Source: Chlorogloeopsis sp. ULAP01 (lineage in GTDB: Bacteria > Cyanobacteriota > Cyanobacteriia > Cyanobacteriales > Nostocaceae). Taken from it: a stretch of DNA of 64,000 bases. Of the stretch, positions 1-8,669 are shown one piece after another. A program made the position numbers and the translations under genes. Where the stretch lies: contig NZ_JAUDRH010000005.1 of NCBI RefSeq assembly GCF_030381805.1, positions 310,001-374,000 on the forward strand, read 5' to 3'. Position 1 is the first letter of the stretch. Each line of letters starts with the position of its first letter. Below the pieces are notes generated by a model, which did no database searches, was not told the origin of the DNA, and saw only the letters and a program-made list of their open reading frames with translations.

Positions 1-686
1 TTAAATAATAAGTTGCGATCGCTTTCGGCAACAACAGCAGTCGCATCTACTTTACCAGTTTTAACAACGGTTCCTCCACGACGTAAAATCCAATTGATGC
101 TGGGACGAACAGTAGCTTTACCACTGTTGCGAACTAATAGCTGAATTTGCTTTTGCCGTGTATTGAAACTAGCATTATCTACCGCTAATTTCGGAGCAAG
201 ATTACCTTTACGGACATAGAAAGTCACACCGATGCGTGTTGCCAAAGTAACATTATTGCCAGCACTATCCTTAGACTCATTCAGAGTTTCGTTGAACACA
301 ACAGCTCGATATTCACCTTCAGCAAGATTGGGGGCTAATCTACCGATCAAACGTACCCGTCGACTTTCTCCTGGTTTAATAGTTAATTCACGCGGTGAGA
401 ATTGCAGATATGGAGTAAGATTATTGGCACTGCTGGTAGGCAGAGTTTGAAATCCTGTATCTCGGCTATAAGTGAAAGGTTCGGCGTAGACACGCACGCG
501 AGAGGGGGTATTGCTAGTATTTGTGATTGTGATTATACTCTGGGCTTGTCCGCGATCAGCTTTAGCTTCAATGACTAACGGAGAAACGCTCATTTGTGCA
601 GAAGCTTTACCGGAAAACAGAATTAGGCTAGAGAAACAAGCCCCAAAAACAGCTTTCAACAGCCAAGTATTACGAACCATATTCAT
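1..686 (-). CDS. PapD-like periplasmic pilus chaperone (partial, open at left edge)
   Basis: The frame is open from an ATG at 686 to the window edge (about 228 residues, no stop seen). An N-terminal signal peptide ends near residue 30 (ASA-Q). The mature part is beta-rich and resembles the N-terminal Ig domain of fimbrial (P-pilus type) chaperones: a segment with RVRVYAEPF, then PGESRRVRLIG, then an EGEYRAVVFNE strand, followed by the start of a second domain. Such chaperones hold pilus subunits in the periplasm by donor-strand complementation. The start is set by a TAATG overlap with the stop of the upstream secreted-subunit gene, which implies translational coupling; an in-frame ATG at 680 is the alternative. 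The three genes upstream encode candidate subunits, so an usher gene would be expected just beyond the left edge. Family assignment is from motif memory and is fairly firm. Confidence 0.75.
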   Translation of the reverse strand, partial: MNMVRNTWLLKAVFGACFSSLILFSGKASAQMSVSPLVIEAKADRGQAQSIITITNTSNTPSRVRVYAEPFTYSRDTGFQTLPTSSANNLTPYLQFSPRELTIKPGESRRVRLIGRLAPNLAEGEYRAVVFNETLNESKDSAGNNVTLATRIGVTFYVRKGNLAPKLAVDNASFNTRQKQIQLLVRNSGKATVRPSINWILRRGGTVVKTGKVDATAVVAESDRNLLF

Positions 687-1135
687 TACGGCACAATTGT
701 AAATTTAATTCCGTATCTATAGTTCCCAGGAGCAAGCAAACTTCCTTTATCAACAAATAAATTTATGACAACAGGAGTGGTTCCTACAGGTAAAGATAAT
801 GGCGAACCACTACGAGAATTAGTTGAACCACCGTTTGCAGTTTCTACTGTCACAAGGGAAGATACAGGCTGGAAAGCTGGCCCGGCAATCTGAATCGGCT
901 CAGATACACTTAGACTAACAGGCTCTTTACAGTTAACAGAAATTTGCGTAGGAGAGCCGCCAGCAGTGCTAAAACTAACTAACTGAGTTGGCAAAGTTCC
1001 ACCATCACCTACTAACTCACCAGAGGAAATTTGAGAAAAAGTACAAGTATCGGTACTTTGAGCGTAAGTTTTGGGCGCTATAACTATAGTAATCGTTACT
1101 ATAAGAAATGAAAATAAGACCAAGTGAGAAATCAT
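686..1135 (-). CDS. Secreted pilus-subunit-like protein A
   Basis: 149-residue exported protein. A signal peptide (residues 1 to about 25, ending TYA-Q) precedes a beta-rich mature domain with two cysteines about 43 residues apart (DTCTF and SVNCKEP), as expected for a disulfide in spore-coat-U/archaic chaperone-usher type subunits. The C-terminus YRYGIKFTIVP matches the pattern YxYxVTLTVTP at the ends of the next two proteins, the position where pilins carry their terminal beta-strand. It is a diverged paralogue of the proteins encoded at 1291-1764 and 1819-2298. Its TAA overlaps the ATG of the chaperone gene. Role in a pilus is inferred from chaperone context and domain look, not from a recognised gene name. 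Confidence 0.7.
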   Translation of the reverse strand: MISHLVLFSFLIVTITIVIAPKTYAQSTDTCTFSQISSGELVGDGGTLPTQLVSFSTAGGSPTQISVNCKEPVSLSVSEPIQIAGPAFQPVSSLVTVETANGGSTNSRSGSPLSLPVGTTPVVINLFVDKGSLLAPGNYRYGIKFTIVP

Positions 1136-1210
1136 TTAGAATTTTTTTGAACGTGACTGTATTTTTAATAAAATCATGAGCTACTACAATTTAGGTATTA
1201 AAAATAACAT

Positions 1211-1237
1211 AGTAGAGTAGGCAATGCCCACCCTACT
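1211..1237. repeat. Imperfect inverted repeat between pilus-subunit genes
   Basis: AGTAGAGTAGGCA is followed after one base by TGCCCACCCTACT, giving an 11/13 matched hairpin. It looks like a decayed copy of the GTAGGGTGGGC-type small palindromic repeats common between genes in Nostocales. The rest of 1136-1290 shows nothing else. Confidence 0.5.
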
Positions 1238-1290
1238 GATACCATTTTGGATTTTAGATTTTTGATGCTAAAACTCAACTTACAAAACTG

Positions 1291-1764
1291 TTACGGCGTC
1301 ACGGTTAATGTCACTTTGTAGTCATAAGTACCAGGAGTCAGAGGGCTACCTTTGTCTACATACATATCCACGTTTAGCATTGTTGGACTACCAACTGGGA
1401 GCATCATGGGAGAACCACCGTTGGCAAAAGTTGAGCCAGATGATGAGTTCACAAATGCGTCTGCAAACATGGGAGTAAAGGTAGGACCTCCAGTTTGTAC
1501 AGGTTGTGATACTGTTAGCTGAGAAGGAGCATTACAAGTAACAGAAACTTGACCGAATGCTCCTCCAGTAAAGCCACCAGCTAATGCTGTTGGATTAGAT
1601 GGCTGATTCATTCCCAAACTACCGGGTGTAACTTGATCAAAATTACAAGCACCACCAACAGTTCCAGTAAAAGGAACATCAACAGTTTGAGCCATTGTTT
1701 TGGGAGCAAGAGCAACGCTACCCACAAGTATCAAAGCAGCAGTTAATAAAGAACGACGAATCAT
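1291..1764 (-). CDS. Secreted pilus-subunit-like protein B
   Basis: 157 residues from the ATG at 1764, chosen because AGGA lies 10 bases upstream; a GTG at 1770 is too close to that site. A typical signal peptide ends TMA-Q, followed by the motif VDVPFTGTV shared with the paralogue encoded upstream at 1819-2298. Two cysteines (GACNF and VTCNAP) flank a Gly/Asn/Pro-rich loop, and the end is YDYKVTLTVTP. Length, Cys pair and C-terminal strand suggest an SCPU-like, chaperone-usher type surface subunit. It sits in a same-strand run with two paralogues and the chaperone, with gaps of 54 and 155 bases, so the set is probably one transcription unit. Exact family is inferred. Confidence 0.72.
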   Translation of the reverse strand: MIRRSLLTAALILVGSVALAPKTMAQTVDVPFTGTVGGACNFDQVTPGSLGMNQPSNPTALAGGFTGGAFGQVSVTCNAPSQLTVSQPVQTGGPTFTPMFADAFVNSSSGSTFANGGSPMMLPVGSPTMLNVDMYVDKGSPLTPGTYDYKVTLTVTP

Positions 1765-1818
1765 ATGCACAATTTCCTAAAATAACGAGGTAAATCTTTT
1801 GATCAACAGGAAAATTAA

Positions 1819-2298
1819 TTATGGAGTCACAGTTAAGGTGACTACGTAAGTGTAAGTTCCTGGTGTAAAACCATCCGGGCGTTCAACCAACATAGCCACC
1901 TCTAAATTGGTACTACCCTCAGGTAAAGTAGTACTCCCACCGCCAACATTGCTGCTCACGCTAGTTGAACCAAATTTCAGAAACCCAACATATGTTGTCC
2001 CAACTGGATCGGGGGTTGTCCCAGATACAAAGCGGGGAGGCGAAACTATGATTGTGGCAGGTGTGCTAGTTTGCACACTAATAGTGGCAGGTGTGTGTGA
2101 TTCCAACTTTGTCGGAGCTCCACTAGAATTGGTGGGAATGGTTGGTTCTGTACTACCAGGGATAGGAGTACTAAAGGTAGCCTGAACTGGAACAGTACCG
2201 CTAAAGGGAACATCAACACTTTGAGCTAATACAGAGCGATCAACAGCTAAAGTACTTGCCAATATCAAGCTAGAGGTTAACGTCAGGTGGTAAAGCAT
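1819..2298 (-). CDS. Secreted pilus-subunit-like protein C, cysteine-free
   Basis: 159 residues counted from the ATG at 2298, which places a normal signal peptide (ending VLA-QS) at the N-terminus; a longer frame starting at 2349 adds 17 residues of unlikely sequence. The mature protein begins VDVPFSGTV like protein B and ends YTYVVTLTVTP, but lacks both cysteines found in the other two paralogues. It is rich in Thr, Ser and Pro. First gene of the presumed pilus operon. Loss of the disulfide may mark a tip, anchor or otherwise specialised subunit, but this is inference. Confidence 0.68.
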   Translation of the reverse strand: MLYHLTLTSSLILASTLAVDRSVLAQSVDVPFSGTVPVQATFSTPIPGSTEPTIPTNSSGAPTKLESHTPATISVQTSTPATIIVSPPRFVSGTTPDPVGTTYVGFLKFGSTSVSSNVGGGSTTLPEGSTNLEVAMLVERPDGFTPGTYTYVVTLTVTP

Positions 2299-2735
2299 TA
2301 GCAAATCATTTGACTGGAAAGAGGTTGTCCCATATCCATTAGTCAACACTTACTGATACTGTAACTATTAAAAAATACTAAAACTTCAGCAAAATTACAG
2401 TATTCTTTCTCTAAGATAAAATCTAGGTAAGTCTACTATTAAAAGCAATGTATATAAAAATTTCGTAAAAACTTAAAAATTAGCTTGGGAAATTGCGTAC
2501 TAAATTATACATATGTTGCTATTAACTATTGTTGAGGCGATCGCACTTCAGCCAAAGCAGTAATATTGCCATTGTCAAATTTAAAGACATAGCTCCCCAA
2601 CTTATTCAAAGAGTCGGAGAGCTTTTTTCACTATGTGTCTAAAAGGCGATCGCGTGATTTCTAGTGTTAAGTAGTAAGCGATCAGTTTTGGCAATGGGTG
2701 GTTCAACCGTATCTATCCATAAAAAGTAACTAAAA
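2299..2735. other. Spacer with possible gene remnant
   Basis: AT-rich spacer, probably containing the promoter of the pilus cluster. On the minus strand, 2526 to about 2624, a frame without a start codon reads like the last 33 residues of an NTF2/SnoaL-like protein (YVFKFDNGNITALAEVRS) and ends in TAG; this may be a gene remnant. Two HIP1 octamers are present. No intact gene seen. Confidence 0.35.
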
Positions 2736-2960
2736 TTAGGGATGATGGGATTCTTTGCTCTGACTCAAAACCTTAAATTCATCTTGGTTTAACGAGACTA
2801 AAATATCGTCAGAGTCTATTTGAATAAGCCAACGTCCACTCATTTGCCCACCTGAGAGTTTTTCCAAGCCCCAGATTACTCCTACTTTTCCGGCTACATA
2901 CTCTGGAAGCAGGATTAAAACTTTATCTCCAACTTGAATACTGTTTGAGTAATGCAACAA
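2736..2960 (-). CDS. Small KOW/SH3-like hypothetical protein
   Basis: Frame of 74 residues with an SH3/KOW-like pattern at its start: IQVGDKVLILLPEYVAGKVG, then an acidic, serine-rich tail. The combination of a beta-barrel-like motif and a charged tail is typical of a real small protein rather than a shadow frame, and no competing frame exists on the other strand. There is no ATG near the start; the first usable codons are tandem TTGs at 2960 and 2957 with no clear ribosome binding site, so the start is uncertain. Stand-alone gene. No function is assigned. Confidence 0.45.
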   Translation of the reverse strand: MLHYSNSIQVGDKVLILLPEYVAGKVGVIWGLEKLSGGQMSGRWLIQIDSDDILVSLNQDEFKVLSQSKESHHP

Positions 2961-3412
2961 AGTTCTAATACCAAAGATTGTTTAAAAGGAACTTTTCTCA
3001 ATAAATTCTAAACAAACCACCAATTCTCAATTCCAATTAGAGTTTAGTTAGTGATTGAGTATTTCTATGAAAGTTTCAACAAGCTGTACCAATTATCTTG
3101 GTAAAAGAGTCTTTCTAGAGATAAGAGTCTACTTTTTTTCATACCAGGGTTCTACCACATAGTAAAAAGTGAAGTTTTTTAGATTCTACCCTTTTAAGCC
3201 ATTCAAAATACTGTCATTATAGGTCTAAATGCTTGACCTTTGATGGTTTACATAACTGCGACAGAGGAAAGTTTAGCGCTTTATGAGCCGTCTGTCCTGC
3301 TCCATAAGATAGAATTTAGGCTACTCTCTTTATGAGAACAATGATTTTAAAGGACTTATGGAAAGAGTCATTAGTCATGACGAGGGACTAATAACCAATG
3401 AATGACCAATAA
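2961..3412. other. Intergenic region without recognised gene
   Basis: 452 bases, AT-rich, with no convincing frame. At 3370-3415 there is a degenerate TTAGTCA/TGACTAA short-repeat tract like the one at 54358-54403, ending at the amidase gene. Confidence 0.4.
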
Positions 3413-4357
3413 CTAACCAATTAATTTCTGCCATGTGATGGGGCCAATAATTCCATCAGCAGTCAATCCATTTTGCTGTTGATATTTTTTTACAGCTGCT
3501 TCCGTTTGTGGCCCATAGACACCATCCATATCAACAGCTAGACGATATTGCAAGTATCTGATTGCAACACCACCTGCGTGATTGACTCTAATTATTCGTT
3601 TCGCCAGTATTTGATTAATTGCATTCCATGTATTTTGATCTGCGGTTCCAGTTTGCCGAATATCTACAATTCTCTGGAATTTTTCTATAGCTGATCGCGT
3701 TTTGGGGCCGTTCGCTCCATCCTCTACTAAAGGTTTACCATCTTTGTCAGTGATTTTCAGTCGATTTAGAGCTTTTTGTAGTCTCTGGATTGTGACGTCT
3801 GGATTTTGCTCTTCATCTTCTACCGGCTCAACAGGAGTATTGTCGGGTAATTGTCCAGTTAAGCCTTTGACGATCGCATTCGCCATAGCTTCTGGATTAT
3901 ATAGAGCCATATCTTTTTGCGAATCAACAAAGCACCCTTCGACTAAAATTGCAGTCATATCTGTATTTTTAACTACGTATAAGTGACTGCCATTCTTTAC
4001 ACCACGATTAAAAAAGCCTAATTTGACTATTTCATTTAATACAGATTTAGCTATTTTTCTACCTGCATCACTAGCTGCAAAGACTTCTGTGCCATTAGCT
4101 TGACGGTTAAAAGCATTAAAATGAATGGATACAAAAACATCGATATTACTGGCATTAGCCTTTGCACATCTTTTTCTGAGAGAATCTCCTACCGTACTGG
4201 CACTTGTTGGTTTGCATTCAATAACTTGATGCCCTAATGCTTTTAACTTTGCTATTACTCGATTACCAACATCAAGAGTCAAATTATCTTCAAATTTTAT
4301 CCCTCTGGCTCCAGTATCTGGAGGACAATTATGCCCGATGTCTATTCCATATCTCAT
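3413..4357 (-). CDS. N-acetylmuramoyl-L-alanine amidase (Amidase_3) with two peptidoglycan-binding domains
   Basis: 314 residues from the ATG at 4357, preferred over a GTG at 4372 because AGGGAG lies nine bases upstream. Residues 1-175 form an AmiC-type zinc amidase: IDIGHN (first zinc His), KFEDN (zinc Glu), SIHFNA (second His) and LVEGCF with the catalytic Glu. Two PG_binding_1 repeats follow (about 190-250 and 255-314), each with the usual VDGxxGPxT pattern; the second has MDGVYGPQTEAAV. It would cleave the amide bond between muramic acid and the stem peptide. No signal peptide is visible, which is odd for a wall hydrolase and suggests cytoplasmic location, non-classical export or a lysis-type role. 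Single gene. Confidence 0.88.
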   Translation of the reverse strand: MRYGIDIGHNCPPDTGARGIKFEDNLTLDVGNRVIAKLKALGHQVIECKPTSASTVGDSLRKRCAKANASNIDVFVSIHFNAFNRQANGTEVFAASDAGRKIAKSVLNEIVKLGFFNRGVKNGSHLYVVKNTDMTAILVEGCFVDSQKDMALYNPEAMANAIVKGLTGQLPDNTPVEPVEDEEQNPDVTIQRLQKALNRLKITDKDGKPLVEDGANGPKTRSAIEKFQRIVDIRQTGTADQNTWNAINQILAKRIIRVNHAGGVAIRYLQYRLAVDMDGVYGPQTEAAVKKYQQQNGLTADGIIGPITWQKLIG

Positions 4358-4489
4358 TGGATTCTCCCTCACTTATTAGCCAGAAAAGAGGCGTTCTATT
4401 CTACTCTTTGGGTCAAGTCATTGTAAATACATAGTTAATATATTGTTAAAACAAGCACCTCACAGTTCGCCCCTCCAGCAAAAGCTATT

Positions 4490-4770
4490 AGCCCTTCGGG
4501 TTCAGCAGTTGCTACAACGCGCTTATACCCTGCGGGAAGCCGCCCTCTGGGCGTCTACAACGCGCTTAACCCGACGCCAGGTGACGCCAGGTGCTACCCT
4601 GCGGGAAGCCGCCCTCTGGGCGTCTACAACGCGCTTAACCCGCGCAACGCACTGGCTCCTTTATGCCGGGGAACCCTTTCGCCAGTCGCTACAAGTCGGC
4701 AAAGCCGCAAGGGCGCGCTGGCTCACCACCGCACTGGCTCCGCAAGGGCGCACTGGCTCCGCAACGCACT
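4490..4770. repeat. GC-rich modular repeat block with a 69-bp tandem
   Basis: A 48-base unit (4526-4573) recurs exactly at 4595-4642, with a tandem 10-mer GACGCCAGGT at 4573-4592 between them. Around it are modules such as CTACAACGCGC and GCACTGGCTCC and the self-complementary GGGAAGCCGCCC/GGGCGTC segment. Related modules occur at 9503, 22187, 33120, 36800, 42561 and 46305. A 115-codon frame across it has repeat-derived, low-complexity sequence and is not accepted as a gene. The downstream tail 4777-4800 is a degenerate ATTAGCA repeat. Confidence 0.75.
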
Positions 4771-4848
4771 ACTTCACCATTAGCAATTAGCGATTAGCAA
4801 TAACGTCAATTAAAATCAAGATGAAGAAATATTTCTTAGCTCTGAGAC

Positions 4849-7800
4849 ATGAAACGTATCGTCTTGATTGCAGGATTTGAATCTTTCAACGCCGACTTGT
4901 ATCGAAAAGCGGCTGATTTGGCGATCGCTAGTTGTCCGGAGTTGGATATTCGGGTATTTAGCGATCGCGATATTACCAGTAAGCGGGCTGAAGTAGAAGC
5001 AGCACTGAGTGGTGCTGACGTATTTTTTGGCAGCTTAATATTTGACTACGATCAGGTGTTGTGGTTGCGCGATCGTCTTGCTAATATTCCCACTCGTCTT
5101 GTCTTCGAGTCAGCATTGGAATTGATGAGTTTCACCAAACTGGGAGCCTTTAGTATTGGTGATAAACCTAAAGGAATGCCCAAACCCGTGAAATTTATCC
5201 TTGATAAATTCAGTCAAGGGCGAGAAGAAGATAGACTTGCAGGTTATATAAGTTTTTTAAAGATAGGGCCAAAACTCTTAAAATTTGTGCCAGTGCAAAA
5301 AGTTCAAGACTTACGCAACTGGCTAGTTATTTATGGTTACTGGAACGCCGGTGGGCCGGAAAATGTAGCTGCACTATTCTGGACACTGGCAGAAAAATAT
5401 TTAGGTTTAAAAGTCGGTGATATTCCCCCGCCTGTTGAAACCCCCAACATGGGATTACTTCATCCCGATTATCAAGGGTTTTTTGCATCGCCACGTGAGT
5501 ATTTGGAGTGGTATCAAAGCCAAGTTTCCAAGAACATCACCCCGCCTACGGCACCCCTCTCCTTAATAAGGAGAGGGGAGGGGGTGAGGTCAAACCCAGT
5601 TATTGGCATTCTCCTCTACCGCAAGCACGTCATCACCAAACAACCCTACATTAATCAGCTAATCCGCCGTTTTGAGGAAGCTGGGCTAATCCCCTTACCT
5701 ATTTTCATTAATGGTGTAGAAGGACACGTTGCTGTCCGTGACTGGATGACAAGCGACTACGAAATGCAACAACGTAAACTAGGGAATGTAGAAATTGCCT
5801 CTCTTGCCAATGAGGCAGTGAAAGTTGATGCGATCGTCTCAACTATTGGTTTTCCCTTAGTCGGGGGGCCTGCTGGTTCTATGGAAGCGGGACGGCAAGT
5901 AGAAGTAGCAAAACGTATCCTCTCTGCTAAGAATGTTCCGTATATTATTGCTGCACCTCTTTTAATTCAAGACATCTACTCTTGGACGCGTCAAGGAATT
6001 GGTGGACTGCAAAGTGTCGTTTTATACGCTTTGCCTGAACTAGATGGCGCAATTGACACTGTTCCCCTTGGTGGCTTGGTAGGAGAAAACATTTATTTAG
6101 TTCCAGAACGGGTACAACGCTTAATTGGCAGAGTAAAAACCTGGATTAACCTGCGACGCAAACCTGTCAATGAAAGAAAAATAGCGATTATCCTCTATGG
6201 ATTTCCCCCTGGTTACGGTGCGGTGGGAACAGCTGCATTGTTGAATGTACCGCGCAGTCTCTTGAAATTCCTCCAGGCACTCAAAGAGCAAGGCTACGCG
6301 ATCGCTGATTTGCCTGAAGATGGGGAAGAGTTGATTCGTGCAGTCAAAGAAGCGGATGAAGCTTTAAATGACGCACAGACAGAAACCTTCCCCGCGTCAG
6401 TAAATGTCCGCACCCTCGAAAAATGGCTAGGATATCTCCGCACCTCGCGCATTGAAAAGCAATGGCAATCTCTTACCGGTACTGGGATTAAAACCTATGC
6501 CGATGAATTTCACATTGGTGGTGTGCAGCTGGGAAACATCTGGATAGGTGTGCAGCCGCCATTGGGCATCCAAGGCGATCCGATGCGCTTGATGTTTGAG
6601 CGAGATTTAACTCCCCATCCCCAATACGCTGCTTTCTACAAATGGTTGCAAAATGAGTTTCAAGCTGATGCTGTAGTTCACTTTGGTATGCACGGCACGG
6701 TAGAATGGTTGCCGGGTTCGCCTTTGGGAAATACAGGTTATTCTTGGTCTGATATTTTGTTGGGAGACTTGCCTAATTTATATATATATGCGGCAAATAA
6801 TCCTTCTGAATCGATTTTGGCGAAGCGTCGTGGTTACGGGGTGTTAATTTCCCACAATGTACCACCCTATGGTCGAGCAGGTTTGTATAAAGAATTAGTG
6901 GCGCTACGGGATTTAATCTCAGAGTATCGAGAAGATCCAAAAAAAAATTATCTTTTAAAAGAAGCTATTTGTAAAAAGATTGTTGATGCTGGATTAGATG
7001 CCGATTGTCCATTTGAGGATGCTAAACGTTTGGGCATTCCTTTTACTCCGGAAAATATCAGGATGTTTAGTGCTCATGCTTTTAATGATTATTTGGTGAA
7101 TTTGTATGAGTATTTGCAAGTTCTAGAAACTCGCCTGTTTTCTTCTGGATTGCATACCTTGGGTGAAGCACCGAATCAGGAGGAGATGGCGGCGTATTTG
7201 GAAGCTTATTTTGAAAATGAACCGCAAAGACGCAAAGAAGATGAATTGGAAATTCAGCAGTTGTTAATGCAAACTACAGATGAATTAACAAATCTATTAC
7301 GTGGATTAAATGGAGAGTATGTTCCGCCTGCGCCTGGTGGCGATTTGTTACGGGATGGGGCTGGTGTGTTGCCTACGGGTAGGAATATTCATGCCTTAGA
7401 TCCTTATAGAATGCCTTCTCCGGCAGCGTATGCACGGGGTCAAGAAATTGGTCAAAAAATTATCTCTCAACATCTGGAAGAACACGGTGATTATCCGGAA
7501 ACTGTAGCGGTAATGCTATGGGGATTGGATGCGATTAAAACTAAGGGTGAGTCTCTCGGTATTCTGATGGAGTTGGTTGGTGCTGAACCTGTGAAGGAAG
7601 GTACAGGAAGAATTGTTCGGTATGAATTAAAACCTTTGGCAGAAGTGGGACATCCTCGTATTGATGTGTTGGCAAATTTGTCGGGAATTTTCCGCGATAG
7701 TTTTGTGAATGTGATTGAGTTGTTGGATGATTTGTTTCAACGAGCAGCCCAGGCGGATGAACCAGAGGAGCAGAATTTTATTAGAAAACACGCTTTAGCT

Positions 7801-8550
7801 TTGAAGGCGCAAGGGGTGGAAAATGTATCGGCAAGATTGTTTTCTAATCCGGCGGGTGATTTTGGTTCTTTGGTAAACGATCGCGTCAATGATGGTAACT
7901 GGGAATCTGGTGATGAGTTGGGCAATACTTGGCAAAGTCGCAATGCTTTTAGTTACGGTAGGCAAGATAAGGGACAAGCTAGACCAGAAGTACTAAAAAC
8001 ATTGTTGCAAAAGTGCGATCGCATTGTCCAAGAAATTGACTCGGTAGAATACGGTTTAACCGATATTCAGGAGTATTACGCCAATACAGGTGGTTTGAAG
8101 AAAGCGGCAGAAAAAGTTCGCGGCAAAAAAGTCACAGCCAACTTTGTGGAAAGTTTCTCGAAAGATACTACACCCCGCAAGTTAGATGATTTGCTGCGGA
8201 TGGAGTATCGTACCAAGTTGCTGAATCCCAAATGGGCAGAAGCAATGGCAACCCAAGGCTCTGGTGGTGCTTTTGAAATTTCTCAACGGATGACGGCATT
8301 AATCGGTTGGGGTGGAACTGCGGATTTTACTGATAATTGGGTATACGACCAGGCAGCAGATACGTATGCTTTAGATCCAGAAATGGCAGAGAGGTTGCGC
8401 AAGACAAACCCGGAAGCGTTCCGGAATATTGTGGGAAGAATGTTAGAAGCGCACGGGCGCGGTTTTTGGCAAGCGAGTGAGGATAAGTTACAAAAGTTAC
8501 GCGATTTATATGAGTTAACAGATGAGGAATTGGAAGGAGTGACAATTTAA
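4849..8550 (+). CDS. Magnesium/cobalt chelatase large subunit (ChlH/BchH/CobN family), shorter paralogue
   Basis: 1233 residues. Large H-subunit of the porphyrin/corrin chelatase family that binds the tetrapyrrole and, with AAA+ partners (D and I subunits), inserts Mg or Co. The N-terminal part (residues 1-160) matches the DUF3479 region of ChlH; the main CobN/Mg-chelatase region contains VIGILLYRKHVITKQPY, GVEGHVAVRDW, and the conserved FGMHGTVEWLPG at about 611-622, plus a C-terminal VYDQAADTYALD segment. Cyanobacterial ChlH is usually about 1330 residues, so this is the shorter second homologue often also called Mg-chelatase H; whether it makes chlorophyll precursors or cobamide is not decidable here, although cobH lies 35 kb away. 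No D or I subunit gene is nearby. Residues about 230-248 are a repeat-derived insertion. Confidence 0.88.
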   Translation: MKRIVLIAGFESFNADLYRKAADLAIASCPELDIRVFSDRDITSKRAEVEAALSGADVFFGSLIFDYDQVLWLRDRLANIPTRLVFESALELMSFTKLGAFSIGDKPKGMPKPVKFILDKFSQGREEDRLAGYISFLKIGPKLLKFVPVQKVQDLRNWLVIYGYWNAGGPENVAALFWTLAEKYLGLKVGDIPPPVETPNMGLLHPDYQGFFASPREYLEWYQSQVSKNITPPTAPLSLIRRGEGVRSNPVIGILLYRKHVITKQPYINQLIRRFEEAGLIPLPIFINGVEGHVAVRDWMTSDYEMQQRKLGNVEIASLANEAVKVDAIVSTIGFPLVGGPAGSMEAGRQVEVAKRILSAKNVPYIIAAPLLIQDIYSWTRQGIGGLQSVVLYALPELDGAIDTVPLGGLVGENIYLVPERVQRLIGRVKTWINLRRKPVNERKIAIILYGFPPGYGAVGTAALLNVPRSLLKFLQALKEQGYAIADLPEDGEELIRAVKEADEALNDAQTETFPASVNVRTLEKWLGYLRTSRIEKQWQSLTGTGIKTYADEFHIGGVQLGNIWIGVQPPLGIQGDPMRLMFERDLTPHPQYAAFYKWLQNEFQADAVVHFGMHGTVEWLPGSPLGNTGYSWSDILLGDLPNLYIYAANNPSESILAKRRGYGVLISHNVPPYGRAGLYKELVALRDLISEYREDPKKNYLLKEAICKKIVDAGLDADCPFEDAKRLGIPFTPENIRMFSAHAFNDYLVNLYEYLQVLETRLFSSGLHTLGEAPNQEEMAAYLEAYFENEPQRRKEDELEIQQLLMQTTDELTNLLRGLNGEYVPPAPGGDLLRDGAGVLPTGRNIHALDPYRMPSPAAYARGQEIGQKIISQHLEEHGDYPETVAVMLWGLDAIKTKGESLGILMELVGAEPVKEGTGRIVRYELKPLAEVGHPRIDVLANLSGIFRDSFVNVIELLDDLFQRAAQADEPEEQNFIRKHALALKAQGVENVSARLFSNPAGDFGSLVNDRVNDGNWESGDELGNTWQSRNAFSYGRQDKGQARPEVLKTLLQKCDRIVQEIDSVEYGLTDIQEYYANTGGLKKAAEKVRGKKVTANFVESFSKDTTPRKLDDLLRMEYRTKLLNPKWAEAMATQGSGGAFEISQRMTALIGWGGTADFTDNWVYDQAADTYALDPEMAERLRKTNPEAFRNIVGRMLEAHGRGFWQASEDKLQKLRDLYELTDEELEGVTI
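5536..5592. repeat. Dispersed hairpin repeat inserted in frame in the chelatase gene
   Basis: CACCCCTCTCCTTAATAAGG with its complementary GAGAGGGGAGGGGG arm forms a hairpin inside the reading frame and encodes about 19 residues (ITPPTAPLSLIRRGEGVRS). The same CCGCCTACGGCACC-CCTT-AAGG core occurs, reverse-complemented, at 29366-29405 and a relative at 13620-13680, both intergenic. The flanking protein (SPREYLEWYQSQ and NPVIGILLYRKH) reads as continuous chelatase sequence without it. Confidence 0.75.
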
Positions 8551-8669
8551 GAAAATCTCGCAAACCAAATTAATTTAGCTAACCTGGTAGATATGCTTTC
8601 TCGAATAGTTAAATAACACTTGGGGATTTTTGCCCATGTGCGCTTTGCACTACCAGGGAGTTGGTTAAA

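Noticed and set aside
1907..2185. 92-codon plus-strand frame opposite pilus subunit C
   Set aside because: Antisense shadow; the minus-strand frame has the signal peptide and paralogues.
4443..4790. 115-codon plus-strand frame
   Set aside because: It lies wholly in the GC-rich repeat block and its protein is a direct translation of the tandem repeat, with no ribosome binding site or family.
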